From Albifimbria verrucaria (taxonomy: Eukaryota > Ascomycota > Sordariomycetes > Hypocreales > Stachybotryaceae): 64,000 nucleotides of DNA. Shown in pieces: positions 45,333 through 57,422 of the stretch (within the stretch, counting starts at the first letter, position 1; each line of letters starts with the position of its first letter). Below the pieces are notes generated by a model. That model ran no database searches. It was not told where the DNA came from and was given only the letters and a program-made list of their open reading frames with translations. A program made the translations under genes and the position numbers. Location of the stretch: contig JAHREC010000030.1 in the NCBI GenBank assembly GCA_020081605.1, forward strand, positions 186,001-250,000, given 5' to 3'.

Positions 45333-48300
45333 TTATCTAGATCCCCGTAAAGATGCCTGACCCGTTAATGGACTTCCAATCTCTCCTGGCGCACCTACGG
45401 CTCTGTACTGCGGGTTAGGACCTTCGCTGGGGTCAGGTACCCATCTAATCCAATGATTTCCAGGCCCACCAACGTCATGCTTCACGTCGAAAGTACCGCC
45501 TCCGTTTGAACTGCTGCCTTCAGTTTCGCAGAGGTCTAAGAGAGCTTGCTCTGTGATTAATGGGTCAGCGGCCTGTGCGTCGATCTGTGACTTGATGATG
45601 TCAATATCAATGAAGCCGTCGGTATCGGCGCTGCTGGAGCCGGACAGCTCTTTACACGCTTGGCATAGCATAAGACGAACAGCAACGTGACGAGGTTGGA
45701 CGTGCGCTCGGATGGAGCCGAGACCTGCCACAGGCGAGCCTACGCTGAACCCAGGAGGCACGCCTGGTGGTCCCCATGCGTGAGCACCGAAGCCGGGTGG
45801 AGGAAAGTGCTGCGAGCCAGCGGCGGGGGCCCCAAGGATTGTGCGCCATGGGGAACCCTGCATCCATAAAGGGGCTCGCCGTGAAGCTACCGACCCGAGG
45901 ACCTGGTGGCTGGGTCCGCACGCCGCTGGGGTTGAGATCCAAAGCAAAGGTCTCGTCGTCGTCGAGGAGAGCACGACTGCCCAAGTGCTGCGTGTCGTCG
46001 TCAAAATCGTCCTGAGACTGGCCGTGTCCGATGCTACCTGGTCGTCCGATAGGAGTGGGTCGTCCAATCGGTTGTGCAGACATTCCGTCAAATCCTGTTG
46101 AGCCCTGGCGTGCGTGAGTTGGGTGCGGCGGTATATCCTTTGGTAAAGAAAACGCCTGTCCGATGGGGAACTGGTCACCTCCGCCCTGAGAAAATCCAGG
46201 AGGTGGGATAGGTACGGGCGGGAATCCGCGACCACCCGGCCCGTTCATACCAGGCGGTGGTATCATCATGCTCGGGCCAGGCCTGAAGCCGGGCGGGAAA
46301 ATAGGGTCGTGAGACATGCGATTTGCGAAACCGGGAGGGGGTGATGAGCGAGCCCAGGCGGTGGCTGCATGCCAATTGGAGGCATTGAGAAAGATGTGGA
46401 TTGGGATGGCATCTTTGATTGCGCACTCGGCGGGGAGACAGAGTGTGATGACGGAAGACCTGCAATGGACGCGCTTCCGCTTCCTTTCTCTGCTGACCAA
46501 ACGGCCCGGGTCCTGGGCTGTTCTGCACCGGTGTAATGGGATGCGGCGAGGGATTCTGGCTGGCAGCTGATGTGGCTTGTGAGGCCGCTGAACTGACCTG
46601 GCTAGGTTCATGTTGCTGCGAAGTAGTCCGGGGTCGTATGGGAGTCGGAGCTTTGGGAATCACAGGCGTGGCCACGGGGATCTTGGGAGAGGCGAAAGCC
46701 GCCGGATTAGGGGGTGGTGAGGTAAGACTGTCGGTATCGAGACAGGATGCTGCTGGCTAAGGCGTTTCGCGGACTGCGAGGTCTGGGCTTGTCCTTGGGC
46801 CTGTGGTTGAGGTTGAGATTGAGCTTGCGAAGGAGGCACTGCTTGAGCTGCTGCCTTTGAGCGGCCTTCTCTTCTCAGGCTCTCTCCTTGGCTTCGCGAG
46901 CCTCCTGTGCCTCCTTCTGGGCCCGTGCTGCGCGGGCCTCCTTTTCCCGTTTATCGCGCTCCTGCTTGTCCTTGCGCTCTTGAGCTTCGCGTTCTCGTTG
47001 CTCTCGAGCCTCCTTGTCCTTTACCCGTTGCTCTTCCTTGAGTTTCTTCTCGCGTTCTTTGGCTTCACGGGCTTTGCGTTCCAGTTCTGCTTGCTTCTCT
47101 CGTTGCTCGTGAAGCCTCCGCTGACGGTCAGCCTCTTTCTTCAAGCGAGCCTCCTCTTCAGCCTTCTTCTGTGCTTCCTTTTGCTTCCGCTTATCTTCGG
47201 CCTTTTGCCTTTGCTCGGCCGCCTTTCTTTGCTCGGCTTCTATTCGAGCAGCTTCTTCGGCGGCCTTTTCGGCTTCCTTCCGAGCCTTCTCTTCAGCCAA
47301 GGCCTGCTTCTTCTGAGCAGCCTTGTCCTTCTTCTTCTGCGCGTTCTTGGCCTTTTTGGCCTTCTGTTGGTCAACTTGCCGACTTTCCTCCTCCAACTCT
47401 TCAAGAAGCTTCTGCTGTCGTTCCTTGGCTACCTTCTCCTTGTAAGCTGATAAGACTCTCTGTTCGAACATACGGGCGGCGAATATTTGGAACATGCGGC
47501 GGCCTTCTTCCATCCGCTGCTCCTCGGTCATTTGATCCTGGCAGCAGCACTCAGCATGGGACTTGGACGGCATCACAGACGGGTTGGAGTATACCTCTTC
47601 ATCCTCATACTCCTCATCTTGACTATCGTCGTAGTCTTCCTCCTCGTCCTCTTCCTCCTCGTATTCGTCGTCTTCGGGAGGAGGGTGGTTGTGAGGATTG
47701 GAGTATGAGCCGTTTGGATGACCGTAGCCGCGGGCGAAGTGCTCTCGAGCGTCCTCTTCCCGAGCCATGCGACGTTCTGCGAGCTGCTCCATCATCTCGA
47801 TGAACCGCTTGCCGTCGTTTTTGAGAAGGTCATCCGCCACGGTGAGAATGCCGCCTAAGTCCATGTTACCATATCTGTGCAGGAATGTTTCAAGGAGCTG
47901 CGTACCCTTGACTTGTAAGCTGTTGCCGAACGTCAAGAAATCTGCCACGTCCCGGTCGTGCGCGCTGTGATACTCCTCGGGGGTTCGTCGTCGCTGAAGT
48001 CATCATCGTCAACTTCTTCGTCACTATACCCTTCTTCGAGTTCTTCATCGTCTTCGTCGTCGCCTACATGCTCCACTATTCGTCCACGCGACGGAGGCTG
48101 GCCAGTGTAGCTTGACGGTAACCTCCGCGGTGGGCGAAGGGCGAAGTCGCGGGGTGGCGGTAGCATTGGCGGGCCTTCGCCTTGATTTGCGAATTGCTCG
48201 AGTTCCAAGTAGTAGGCGTCGTACAATCCTTCCAGCTCCTCCTCGATGGCAGTTCGCTTCCTACCGCAAACGGTGCAACTGCACGTGTGCTTCTGCTGCT

Positions 48301-48988
48301 CCTTCATCTTCTTCAACACGGCGTCCTTTTCAACCTTGACGAGTGATTTGCGCTCGTCCTCGCCCAGGCCGAGCCAGAACTCCTTGATCCGCTCGCGTTC
48401 CTCGTGATTGCTCGTGCTCCAGATCTTGTCCCGAGACATACCCGGCCCACGAGCACCCAACGGTGAGTGTGAGCTGCGTGCGACTGCCGTCGCCAAGGAA
48501 TCCCTCCAACATCAGCTGCCGAAGAATTCTTCTTCTTTTTCTTCTTCTTTTGGACTTGGAATCCGGCGTCGGGTGGCCGTTGGTGGCTGGATGATGGTGG
48601 TGGGCGTCGTGGCCATGGTGGTGGTCGTCGGCTTCGTCATCGCTCCTATCGTCGTCGGCGGGCGTTGAATTCGAGTCCTCGGGCAGCGCAGGCGCAGCAG
48701 AGGGTGACCGTTGAGAGCAGCCTGCTCGGCAGCGGCCTTTGCGGCGGCTTTTTGGCGGCGCTTCTGCTTCTTGCGGTTGACCGTGGGCCCAGGGGCGTCT
48801 GCGGCAGGGATCGAATCTGGGACAAAACTCGAAGGCCGTGTTGTGGTCGGCGTCGAGGGCTGGGATGACTCGGAGGGTGTACCCTTGGGGACGGTAATAA
48901 ACTTGGAGCCATCTTTGTTGGTGTATTTGGAGGTGTTCCGAGGCGATGCCGGCATGGGAGGAGCCGGTCTCGGATTGTTGGCCGGCAT
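45333..48988 (-). CDS. nst1: Stress response protein NST1
   Basis: Orthologue of fungal NST1, a cytoplasmic coiled-coil protein that negatively affects salt tolerance in yeast. The start at 48988 opens [18 protein letters not shown], then a Lys tract ([19 protein letters not shown]). The most conserved block is [57 protein letters not shown], followed by acidic stretches, [20 protein letters not shown], and a Lys/Glu/Arg coiled coil of about 250 residues. The C-terminal third is Pro/Gly-rich with repeated PPPGF motifs and ends in [20 protein letters not shown]. The reading frame breaks about ten times (clear ones at 48702-48704, 48548-48551, 48497-48498, 47979-47983; the rest between 46870 and 45830), each fixed by one base in a homopolymer, giving about 1220 aa, normal for the family. 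No introns seen. Confidence 0.92.
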
Positions 48989-51900
48989 CGTATGAATTAC
49001 GGGAGAAGAGCAGGCGAAATCATGTAGAGAGGTCGCGCGCGCACCGGCTACCGCGTCTGTGTGTCGGGCAGATGCAAGATACCTCTCAAGGTTGTTTCGT
49101 TCGTTCGGCGGAGAACCTAGGTAGCAACGTGTCAGAGGGAGGAGAGAGGAGAGAGGAGGCGGGCGGGCGGATCGGGCGAAAGCGTCGTAGTCGCGGGCGA
49201 GGTCTGGCTGGGGAAGAGAATTTGAGGTCGGAAGGGCCAAGTAGTGGAAGGTTGGTATGAAGGTGGAGGCTCAGCAAGGCGGCTCAAATTGAGGCACTCA
49301 CTCACCACTTCAGCAGGTACCTGGAAGGCGGAGCGTCAGGTAAGGTAGGCGGTAGCGGTAGCGCAGGCCAGCCCAGGTCAGGGTTAGGTCAGCAGCAATG
49401 GCCGATGACGCCAGTGAGGGCAGGGAGGGAGAGGAGAGGGCGGCAGGGAGGGATCGAGAAGCCCTGGCGATATTCGTGTCTTTGAAGCGCCGGCGCGGGA
49501 GGAGCTGAAGGAGGAAGTTTTAGCGTACCGCAGAGTCGCGATGTGTACTGTAGCAGTGGCTTCCAGTCGGGCTGGGCTGGTGCTTTCAATTTGCGGAACG
49601 GCCAGTAGTGAGGTGGACGTACAGGATGTAGCGGCTGGCTTGAGCAGAAGTCACTTTGTGGTGTAGTGACATGGTGCGCGCTCCCGTGGCAGAGGCAGGA
49701 CCGCTGTCAAGGCCTGCAAAACTATGGGCCAGCTGCTCTCCCTCACTTGCCAGCGCTGCCATGATGGGGCCGCCCAGAGCCAGGCTAGTTGCACGTCAGG
49801 TACATGGGTACCGCGGGCAGGTACTCAGGTACCTCGACCTCCGTCACCCCATCTCATTCTTTTTGGTGGGAGAATCAGAGGGTGACTGACGCAGGGTGAG
49901 GGGCACGTGACAAGCAAGCAGCTTCCGTCCCCCACTACGATCCCACGGCCAGGTACCCAACCGTGGGAAAACAGCAGGCTGGGTACCTGCTAGCTCTCCT
50001 CCCACAGGGCAGAAGGCAGGCTAACGAGGTACATTCTCAGGTACGTAGTACAGGCAATCCGGAAAATGGCAAAGAACAGGATTTGCAATGGCAATTTCAG
50101 GCACCATTGATACAGCCATGATGAGCAAGCAGAGGGCCAGATTTGCATCGACAATCCAATCCAATGCAAACCCACTCCACCCCGTCCCATTCAGCAATCA
50201 ATATTCCGCCCTAAATTTGTGTGCTGACTTGGTAGTGCATGCACATGTTCCCACTGCCTACAGTACAAACATTTCGTCTTAGTTCCAGAAAAGAAACTGT
50301 ACTGTGCAAACATGATTCTGTTTGCGGAACCAATATACTGACTGGACCTTCAGCCGTGGTCCTTTTCCAAGAAACGGGAGGCTGGAACCCGAGGCCAGTG
50401 CCAGAACCAGCCAGACCATAGAACAATCCAGCGTTTCCCTTTGCACCCACCCGCGGTGCCCTGGCTTTCATTATTAGCCGTGAATTAATTGTCTGCACCT
50501 CGTGAGCAAGACCAGACGAACCCAAGTCTCGGTCCGTGCCACCACTTAGCCTCTATGTAGGTTGGCAAAGGTGACGGTATAGTCCTAGGTAGGCAACTCA
50601 CATCATATAGTCCTGGGACGGCTCATACATCGTATAGGCACGGCTTACTCAATAAGCTTATTGTTGATATCTCGTCAATTAAGACACCAGCTACGAACCA
50701 CGACACATCGGGCACTGTGCTCACCGTGCATGCTCGTGCAACCATCTGCTCCAGCCGCCAAACAATTGCACAAACGAAGGATGGCTACAGCTTCAGCTTC
50801 CATTCTTTGGCAAAGCACCTCTTCCTGCTCTCATTCGAGAGGCGGCATTATCCTTCCACACATGCACCTACAACCGCCTCGGTGGCCCTACACGGCGCAG
50901 AACTCAGCCGCTTCACCTTGCTTCTGGCGCATCACATCCTTGTCTCGCTCTCGTCCAAACTCCCAATGACAACTGGCTGTGTGCTACGTCAGGTATCATT
51001 TACACCGAGCTATGCCTAGTGGCGCATGCAAACCTGCAGGTCACGCAGTCATTGTTTTCTATGATCAACGACGATCCTTCCAAGGGTCAGGCCGGTTACC
51101 GCAACGCTGGCTTTATCGGATACACCAGCTATCTCGCCAAATGCGGCCAAGGAAATGGCCATTGTTGATCTCGGTGACCGTGGTACAGTACAGCCTTTCA
51201 GCTCGCTCGCGAGACAAACAAATTTCTCCCATTGCCTATCCTGTGGAGAAGCCGTGAACCTGGTCGAATCATCTGGTTGAATTAATAAAAAGAAACGAGT
51301 ATCCGTCTGACGGGGCATTTGGGTCATCTTAGATGCTTCATGTTCCAATTTGACAATTCTCGTTGCGGTTGCACAACCAACCCCTCTGGCCAGGCTTCTA
51401 AGACAACTGACGTTCGTCCACGATAACTTCGGCGCCAATTATTACTTGAGATCTTACGGGACCTTACCAGGCAAGACGGCCACGCAGCCTCAATTGCTGT
51501 CAAGGCTTCTAGATTCAGAGACACAGGACGTCAAAACTTAAAAAGTCCCTGCATTGACCTACCCCTAGGCTAATGGTCATCTTAGCCTGAGGCCCCTCTC
51601 CTAGGTTTTGCAGATCTGAGATAAACCAAGGAAGCATGAACTCCATTAGCCCGTGGTCTAAGTTAATGTCGTAGTTCTTCAGGCAAATTTGCCTTGTCAG
51701 GTGCGCCAATTGATTCAGACCGTGTAGTTCCTCGGCATATACCGAACCGACCAGCCAGCCCAAGCGGTTGAGGCACTGCACGGCCCTTTGTTAGCCGCGT
51801 GAAGTTTGACTTTGGCTCGCTTAGTGACTGTTTGCCCAGGGTCTTGAAGGTCCATCTAAGCCACTGGGCTCTGACCGAAGGCCTCGTATGTCTGGGACGG

Positions 51901-52685
51901 AGGATCATCGACAGCAGCTCGCGGCGAGGCCCATTCGGGCCTTGCGTCGTATGACCTCGCCATCTTCGCCGGTTGTTCTCCGTCTCTCCCTGCTCTTCCA
52001 CGACCTTCTGCACGCGCGTGTCCCGTCTTGTCTTGCCCCGTCCCGGCCTCGGTTGCAGGAAGCGTGGCAGACGGCCGGTGGGCCAGCCCGAGTTTGGCTT
52101 TGACTGGTGTGAGGCACTAATAACGTAAACATGCGCAATGTACGTGGGCTAGCATTAGCATCAGGTAAGCATTCTCAACCTGCCCTGTGGCTCGCACGCC
52201 AAAAGTCCTACAGCAGCACCTGGGCCTCTAGCGTCCACTGTAGGCCCCTGGGCTGCGAGCTGCCCGTCCCTGATGGCTGCCTTCTTACCCAAGACTCATG
52301 TCATGCTCAGCTCGTATTCTAACAGAAAAAGGACTTGTCCCTCCACATCTGCGTCCCACCAACAACCCTGTTACTCAATCCGCCTTACATTCCCCTGACA
52401 AGCGACAAGATTCTCTCGACTGCTTGACCATCCGACCGACCGTCCGACGATCTGCCATTCTCTCGAGTCCAAACCCCATTACCACATAAAGCCGCTCCGA
52501 ATCCCCTTCTGCCGTGCTTGATCCCGCCTCTCCAAAACGAACCCCGGACCTTGGTGCATTGTCTTTCCGGCGATTGAGCCGTCGATCCCGGTTGGGGGCC
52601 CTGCATTGGAGAGACTGCCTGCGTCCATTGTCCTTTCGTTGCTTGGACTGATCGCCAACCACAACACGCACTTCCAGCAGTCACC
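48989..52685. promoter_or_regulatory. 3.7 kb divergent region between nst1 and rho2
   Basis: Both genes are transcribed away from here, so it holds both promoters and probably a long CT/GA-rich leader of nst1 (49000-49280). A dense cluster of GGTAC motifs lies at 49799-50044. Open frames inside (up to about 130 codons) have no recognisable domains. No RNA gene or mobile element seen. Confidence 0.5.
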
Positions 52686-53587
52686 ATGGCGAGTGCAAAT
52701 CCACAGAACGTCATCCGCAGGTACGCTACATCCCGAACTCTCGACCAAACCGATGCCCTCGCACGCATTCGCTCGTACCTCTGCTTCGCCGGAGATGCCT
52801 AAAAGGTCATGGCCGATTGGCTCAATGCTGACCAACATTTACCTCTAGGAAGCTGGTGATCATCGGCGACGGTGCCTGTGGCAAGACCAGTCTGCTAAGC
52901 GTCTTCACTCTTGGTTACTTTCCTACAGTAAGTTCTCTCTCCGCCCCATTCGATATTTATCGATTACTAAATACCAGCAGCATTATGTGAGTCGAACCAT
53001 CCCGCCGAGGCTACGATCCAACCATTGACATTCGAGATAAGGTCCCTACGGTGTTTGAGAACTACGTAACCGACTGCAGAGTAGACGGCAAATCCGTTCA
53101 ACTGGCCCTCTGGGATACAGCCGGCCAGGAAGATTACGAACGTCTGAGGCCTCTAGCTTACTCCAAAGCCCATGTCATCTTGATAGGCTTCTCCGTCGAC
53201 ACACCCGATTCTTTGGACAATGTCAAGCACAAGGTCAGTTATGCTTGTATTGCGTAAACTTTCAGTCCTTTATCTAGCTGACACGGGAATATCTAGTGGG
53301 TTGAAGAGGCTATCCGCTTGTGCGCTGGCGTACCTATAATACTCGTGGGATTGAAGAAGGATCTTCGTGAGGACCCGGTAGCGATCGAGGAGATGCGTAA
53401 GAAGTCGCTTCGTTTCGTTAGCACTCACGATGGCGAGCAGGCTGCCCGCGAGATTGGTGCCAAGAGGTATCTTGAGTGCTCCAGCTTGAGCGGCGAGGGC
53501 GTTGACGATGTCTTCGAGGCCGCGACCCGAGCTGCACTTCTCACATTTGAAAAGGGCGAGGGCGGCGGCTGCTGCGTGGTCCTATAA
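52686..53587 (+). CDS. rho2: Rho2-type small GTPase
   Basis: Membrane-bound Rho GTPase acting in cell-wall integrity, alpha-glucan synthesis and polarity in fungi (through Pck/PKC in fission yeast). Exons 52686-52720, 52849-52927, 52981-52986, 53042-53233 and 53297-53587; 603 nt, 200 aa, in frame without correction. The G1 loop GDGACGKT follows the N-terminal RRKLVII; the effector region reads [18 protein letters not shown]3 is [18 protein letters not shown]4 is in [11 protein letters not shown] (LKKD in place of TKLD, typical of Rho2/Rho1) and G5 is ECSSLSGEG. The end CCVVL is a prenylation-competent CAAX box with an extra cysteine for palmitoylation. [23 protein letters not shown] and [11 protein letters not shown] match Rho2 rather than Rho1. 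The third exon, coding His-Tyr, is only six bases. Confidence 0.94.
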
Positions 53588-54396
53588 CCGAGTCGATGGT
53601 CTGCCAAAGTGAATATGTTCGCAATGCGGGCTTTCTTGTGCCGAAACGCGTCAAGAGCGAATAGTATTGAGCCCTTTAGAAGGGCTGCGAAGGCTTGGTT
53701 TTACGGCGATGCGACTTCTTTCTCATCTCTGACAAGACACTAAGCCAGACCGAACACGGTTTGGGCGTACTAGTTACGGATGACATTCTCGCTGAATATA
53801 GCGGCTACGCTGATCAACCTCTGGATATGGTGGAGCCAGTGGGCGGTTTTGGACTCCACGGGGCGCCGTGCCCAATCCAATCAAGGGAACCGGTCATCAA
53901 CCCATGCATCATTGCTTTGGCCTCGGGCGTCAAATGGAAGAAGGCACCGTATTGCACATTCGAAGTGGATACATCCCTGCGCATCATCATTATCTGGCTT
54001 TGTTTACTTGTTTATTTGCTGGGGTTTCTGGGCAAGCGGTTGTTTCTGCAGCGGGAGACAAAATTTGTTGTAGGAGAGGGAGAGGATGAATAGCTCCACG
54101 CTCTGTATTAATATGATGGGTGAACGGCATAGAGCAGCTGACGTGATTTTCGTCGCACCCCAACTTACTAAAGGTCAAAAATCTGGAGGATGACATTTTC
54201 GTCTTAGGTATTGGTAGTAATGAGAATGATGATGCTTCAGACATCTATCTATAAATTATACTACAATCCTGGCGGATATCATGTACACGGCGTGCAGTGC
54301 CAATGTCCCTGGTCGATACAAGTGCCCATATCGTACAACAACTCAGGGCTGGCAATGCGCCTCATCTCAAGTCTGTTCCTTCAACCTTCCACCCAT
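53588..54396. other. Convergent 3' spacer
   Basis: About 800 bases between the rho2 and mL40 stop codons. The open frame 53695-54093 is on the rho2 strand and is read as 3' UTR. No gene supported. Confidence 0.5.
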
Positions 54397-54952
54397 TTAC
54401 CTCTTCCAGTCGTGGTTCCAAGCCTCCCGGGCCGGGGTATCGGTCTGCATTCTCGCGTACTCGATTGGGACATCGTCAAGACCGTAGACACCCTTCTTCT
54501 CCATAGCCACTCGGTAAAGATATCCCTCACCACGTCCGGGGGTCCAACTGTCCGGCGAAGCTCCTCGCAAGCGTAGTACATGCCAGAGTTGAGGCGCATC
54601 CTCTCCTTCTCGGTGGCCTCGTTCTGCTGGCGACGGAAAAGCTGCCAGGCGCGGTGGATGGTCCAGTGACGCAGGTAGCGCTGGCGAGCCATACGCAGGG
54701 GTGGCGGAGCAGGCGAGAACATGTTGCGCTTGAGCACCTTGATGCGTTCGAAGTTTTCCGACTTGGGGCCTGACGGCTGCGGCGAACAGTGGTCTGGCCG
54801 GAGCTCTTGGCGGCCGCCTTGGGAGGTGCCTTGCGCGCCAATGACGCAGGGCTGGTAGAGAAGAGGCGGGTGGCCATTGTGGATGAGGCTGTCGAGGGTG
54901 CGGCGGTGGGTTGGCGCAGGAAGAACCCGCGAAGCGAGAAGAGTGATGCCAT
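54397..54952 (-). CDS. mrpl28: Mitochondrial large ribosomal subunit protein mL40 (MRPL28)
   Basis: Fungal mL40, a constituent of the mitochondrial 54S subunit. Single exon from ATG 54952. The N-terminus (MASLFSLRGFFLRQPTA, rich in Arg/Ser/Ala, then RLFSTSPASLARKAPPKAA) is a mitochondrial targeting peptide. The mature part starts SENFERIKVLKRNMFSPAPP, continues LRMARQRYLRHWTIHRAWQL, and ends with the diagnostic DDVPIEYARMQTDTPAREAW and NHDWKR. Two C-run bases are missing (plus-strand G runs at 54765-54768 and 54538-54542). Adding both gives 558 nt (185 aa). As an essential housekeeping gene its two frameshifts argue strongly for sequence error. It shares no obvious promoter with its neighbours. 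Confidence 0.85.
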
Positions 54953-55074
54953 AGTGAGGAGCTTGGAGGATTTCGAAAGGTGGATTCTAAGTCGACCGAG
55001 TGAAATTTTCACTCAACAACCTTTCCAACACTTCAATTGTTTGCACCCCTAACTGGGCCTCTCAATCGTCGACA

Positions 55075-56593
55075 CTAGGATTTGGTCCTCCTGGCTTTCC
55101 TCTTGGGAGCTTCGTCCTCGGACTCGTCAGGCGGCTCGCTCAATTCAGAGTCGGACGAGTCGGGTTCTACGTCAGGCTCGGGGTCGAATCGTCGTCCCAG
55201 AAATGCAGCACCAGCTCCAACGAAGCTGAGCAGTCTATTCGTCTGTACTGCTGGGAGGGATGGAGGGGTCGAAGGTGAATAGGTCGTCCTTGTAGAATTT
55301 GTGGATATCCTAATTGGAAAATGTTAGCCTGAGTGTTCTGCCCATGCAGGAGCGCGTGCTGGGATCTCGGATAAAGGTAGCACCGAGCCGCGCTACCGGT
55401 ATCCGATACCCTACACCACCTACAGATGGGAGACTGGAGACATACCTTGATATATTCATCCTCGAAGACAAGAATGTGCCTTACATCCTTACTCCTGAGG
55501 AGCTGGCTCATTGCTAGCCTGCCCGTTGCAACATCGTGTTGCTCCGCCATCTTAGAAAATGACCAGCCTGTGCCATCTTCAAGGATGTGGATGAGTGGCT
55601 CAAGCTCACGCAACCATATGGAGCCAGGTTGACCAATATCAGCTTGCAACATCCAAATGAGATGTGCCAGCTCCGATATACGAGAATTCCCCGCATGCGT
55701 CGCAGCAAAATTCCCCTGTGCCCAGCATGGCCTGGACTCACACTAAACCAAGCATGGGCTAATCTTGCCAGGTCTCCATAGCTCAGACGGTGATCTGGCT
55801 GGGTCAGCGCCAGCAAGCCTGGGAGTGGTGACGAGGTCGATCCACGGGTGGCCACCCCAGAGTGTTGACCACCACCCTGAGCACGGAAGGAATGACCAGC
55901 TTGAGACGAGCGAGGTATTCTTTGGCCGGCCGTGGTACTTGGCCCCAATACCTCAAGTTCTGGAGCTCCTCAGTTGGCAATATATGCCCCAAATGATGAT
56001 GCACGGGTGCTTTCCCCGGATGCCGGTCTCCGCAGGAGTCACGGGAATGCCAATGGAAGCAATCGGCGGGGTGGTATATCGAAATATATAATCACCGCCC
56101 TTGTGGCCCAAGTAATACCTCGTATTCTGGAGCCCAATCTTTACGCAGACTGTCCGAGGCTCCCTCCTTCGACATAGGCTACCGTGATCGACTTGTGCGT
56201 AAAGAGTCTGTTACGGCCTACCTCTTCGAGCTGGCCCATGTACTTGTCGAACCAGTCCTTGCTGGTCGCTCGATGGGACAGGACTCGCTCCAGTTTGGTA
56301 GCTTCGTCGCAGATCCTCTTTACGACGTCGTCCTGCTTCTCTCGTTTTTGGGACGAGTGCCATCTTCGGGCCTCGATCACCCTTGTCTTTCCGTCGAGCA
56401 GCCTGTCTTCTGTTGCCCCGCGGTGGGCATCCTCCCTCCGTAACTGTTCGACGATACGGTCGTATTTGGAGTGCTCGCATTCCGGAAGGGCTTTGCAAGC
56501 ACGTCTGAGGCTCCGTGGCGCCGGGTTCTGGGCGCCTGCGGCATTACTGCAGTCGCCGGAGGAGGTCTTGGGCATCTCGGTGAAGCTGGCCAT
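55075..56593 (-). CDS. Conserved fungal protein of unknown function (about 460 aa)
   Basis: Exons 56593-55446 and 55309-55075, with one 136-nt intron (AAG|GTATGT to AATTAG). The N-terminal 150 residues are charged and helical (KYDRIVEQLRREDAHRGATE, RICDEATKLERVLSHRATSK, DWFDKYMGQLEEVGRNRLF). Then comes a beta-rich block (ITVAYVEGG, VCVKIGLQNTRYYLGHKGGD, YTTPPIASIGIPVTP), a middle part ending RYWGQVPRPAKEYLARLKL, and a helical region (SELAHLIWMLQADIGQPGSI, ILEDGTGWSFSKMAEQHDVA, DVRHILVFEDEYIK). The C-terminus is acidic then basic (PPDESEDEAPKRKARRTKS), perhaps nuclear. Six single-base gaps are needed; then the length is 1389 nt. I recall similar uncharacterised proteins in other fungi. It could instead be two genes fused by my model near 55850. 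Confidence 0.55.
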
Positions 56594-57422
56594 GACTGTA
56601 ATGGTTAAATGATGGGAACGGGTTGGTAAATCTTGGAGACTATGGCGGAACCTGTTTGACGACACGAAGACTTACGAGAGATATAGCACCGAAATGTCCA
56701 GATGGTATTTACAACAGAGCTGTGAATGTCTTTTTATATTTCAAATATGAAGGAATCTCCCAACCGCATCGTCAAACTTTCGACAACCTAGCGGACAAAA
56801 GGTAGGTATACCCAACAACTTGGAAGCAAGGACGACACGCACTGAAACCAGCCCCAGGCACCTGGCATGCCAACATTCATACCACGAGTCTGAGTCTATC
56901 TACGGCAGCCGGTTGTAACTTATAATAGCAATGTCTGTTACCGAAGTAAACCTTGACATTTTAGAAACCCTATTCTCAAGGGTTACTTAAGGGGCAAGTC
57001 CATCAACACACTCTTACCGCCTAGATATGCTTCCATGGCAACAGGGGTGTAACACGTCAGTGCTCGATGATTGTTCATTTCGATTCAAATGTTCATCGTT
57101 CCAAGCCTTGTGTTTCGTTTATGACAAGGATGGTGCCTCCTGTGAAATAAATACATTCACTCTCTCATGTCTCTTTTGCTACACAAAGTAAGGGGCCCGC
57201 AACCTATTCACATAGCAGTTGAACAATGTGTCTGCCTGGCTACCAAACTACCTTGCTGGGTTTTCTTGCAGATACATACTTTGTGCTAGCATCGTCTCCT
57301 TGAATAAGGCAAGACATCGCATTTTCTTGCCGCGATGGTTTGATGGGCCTTCGTAAAGAACCAAATAGGTTCTCACCCTCATATTTAATCATTAATAGCC
57401 CTTCTCCGGTTCTTGGTTTCAG
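56594..57422. other. Divergent intergenic region
   Basis: About 830 bases between two unknown genes transcribed away from each other; presumed shared promoter region. No coding or RNA gene seen. Confidence 0.45.

Noticed and set aside
46803..47803. Long plus-strand frames (about 215 and 210 codons), one very hydrophobic
   Set aside because: They are antisense to the Lys/Glu/Arg coiled coil of nst1; CTC/CTT-rich complements of GAG/AAG codons give false Leu-rich membrane-like proteins.
53695..54093. 132-codon frame downstream of rho2
   Set aside because: Lies in the rho2 3' UTR, no start context or motif; one hydrophobic stretch only.
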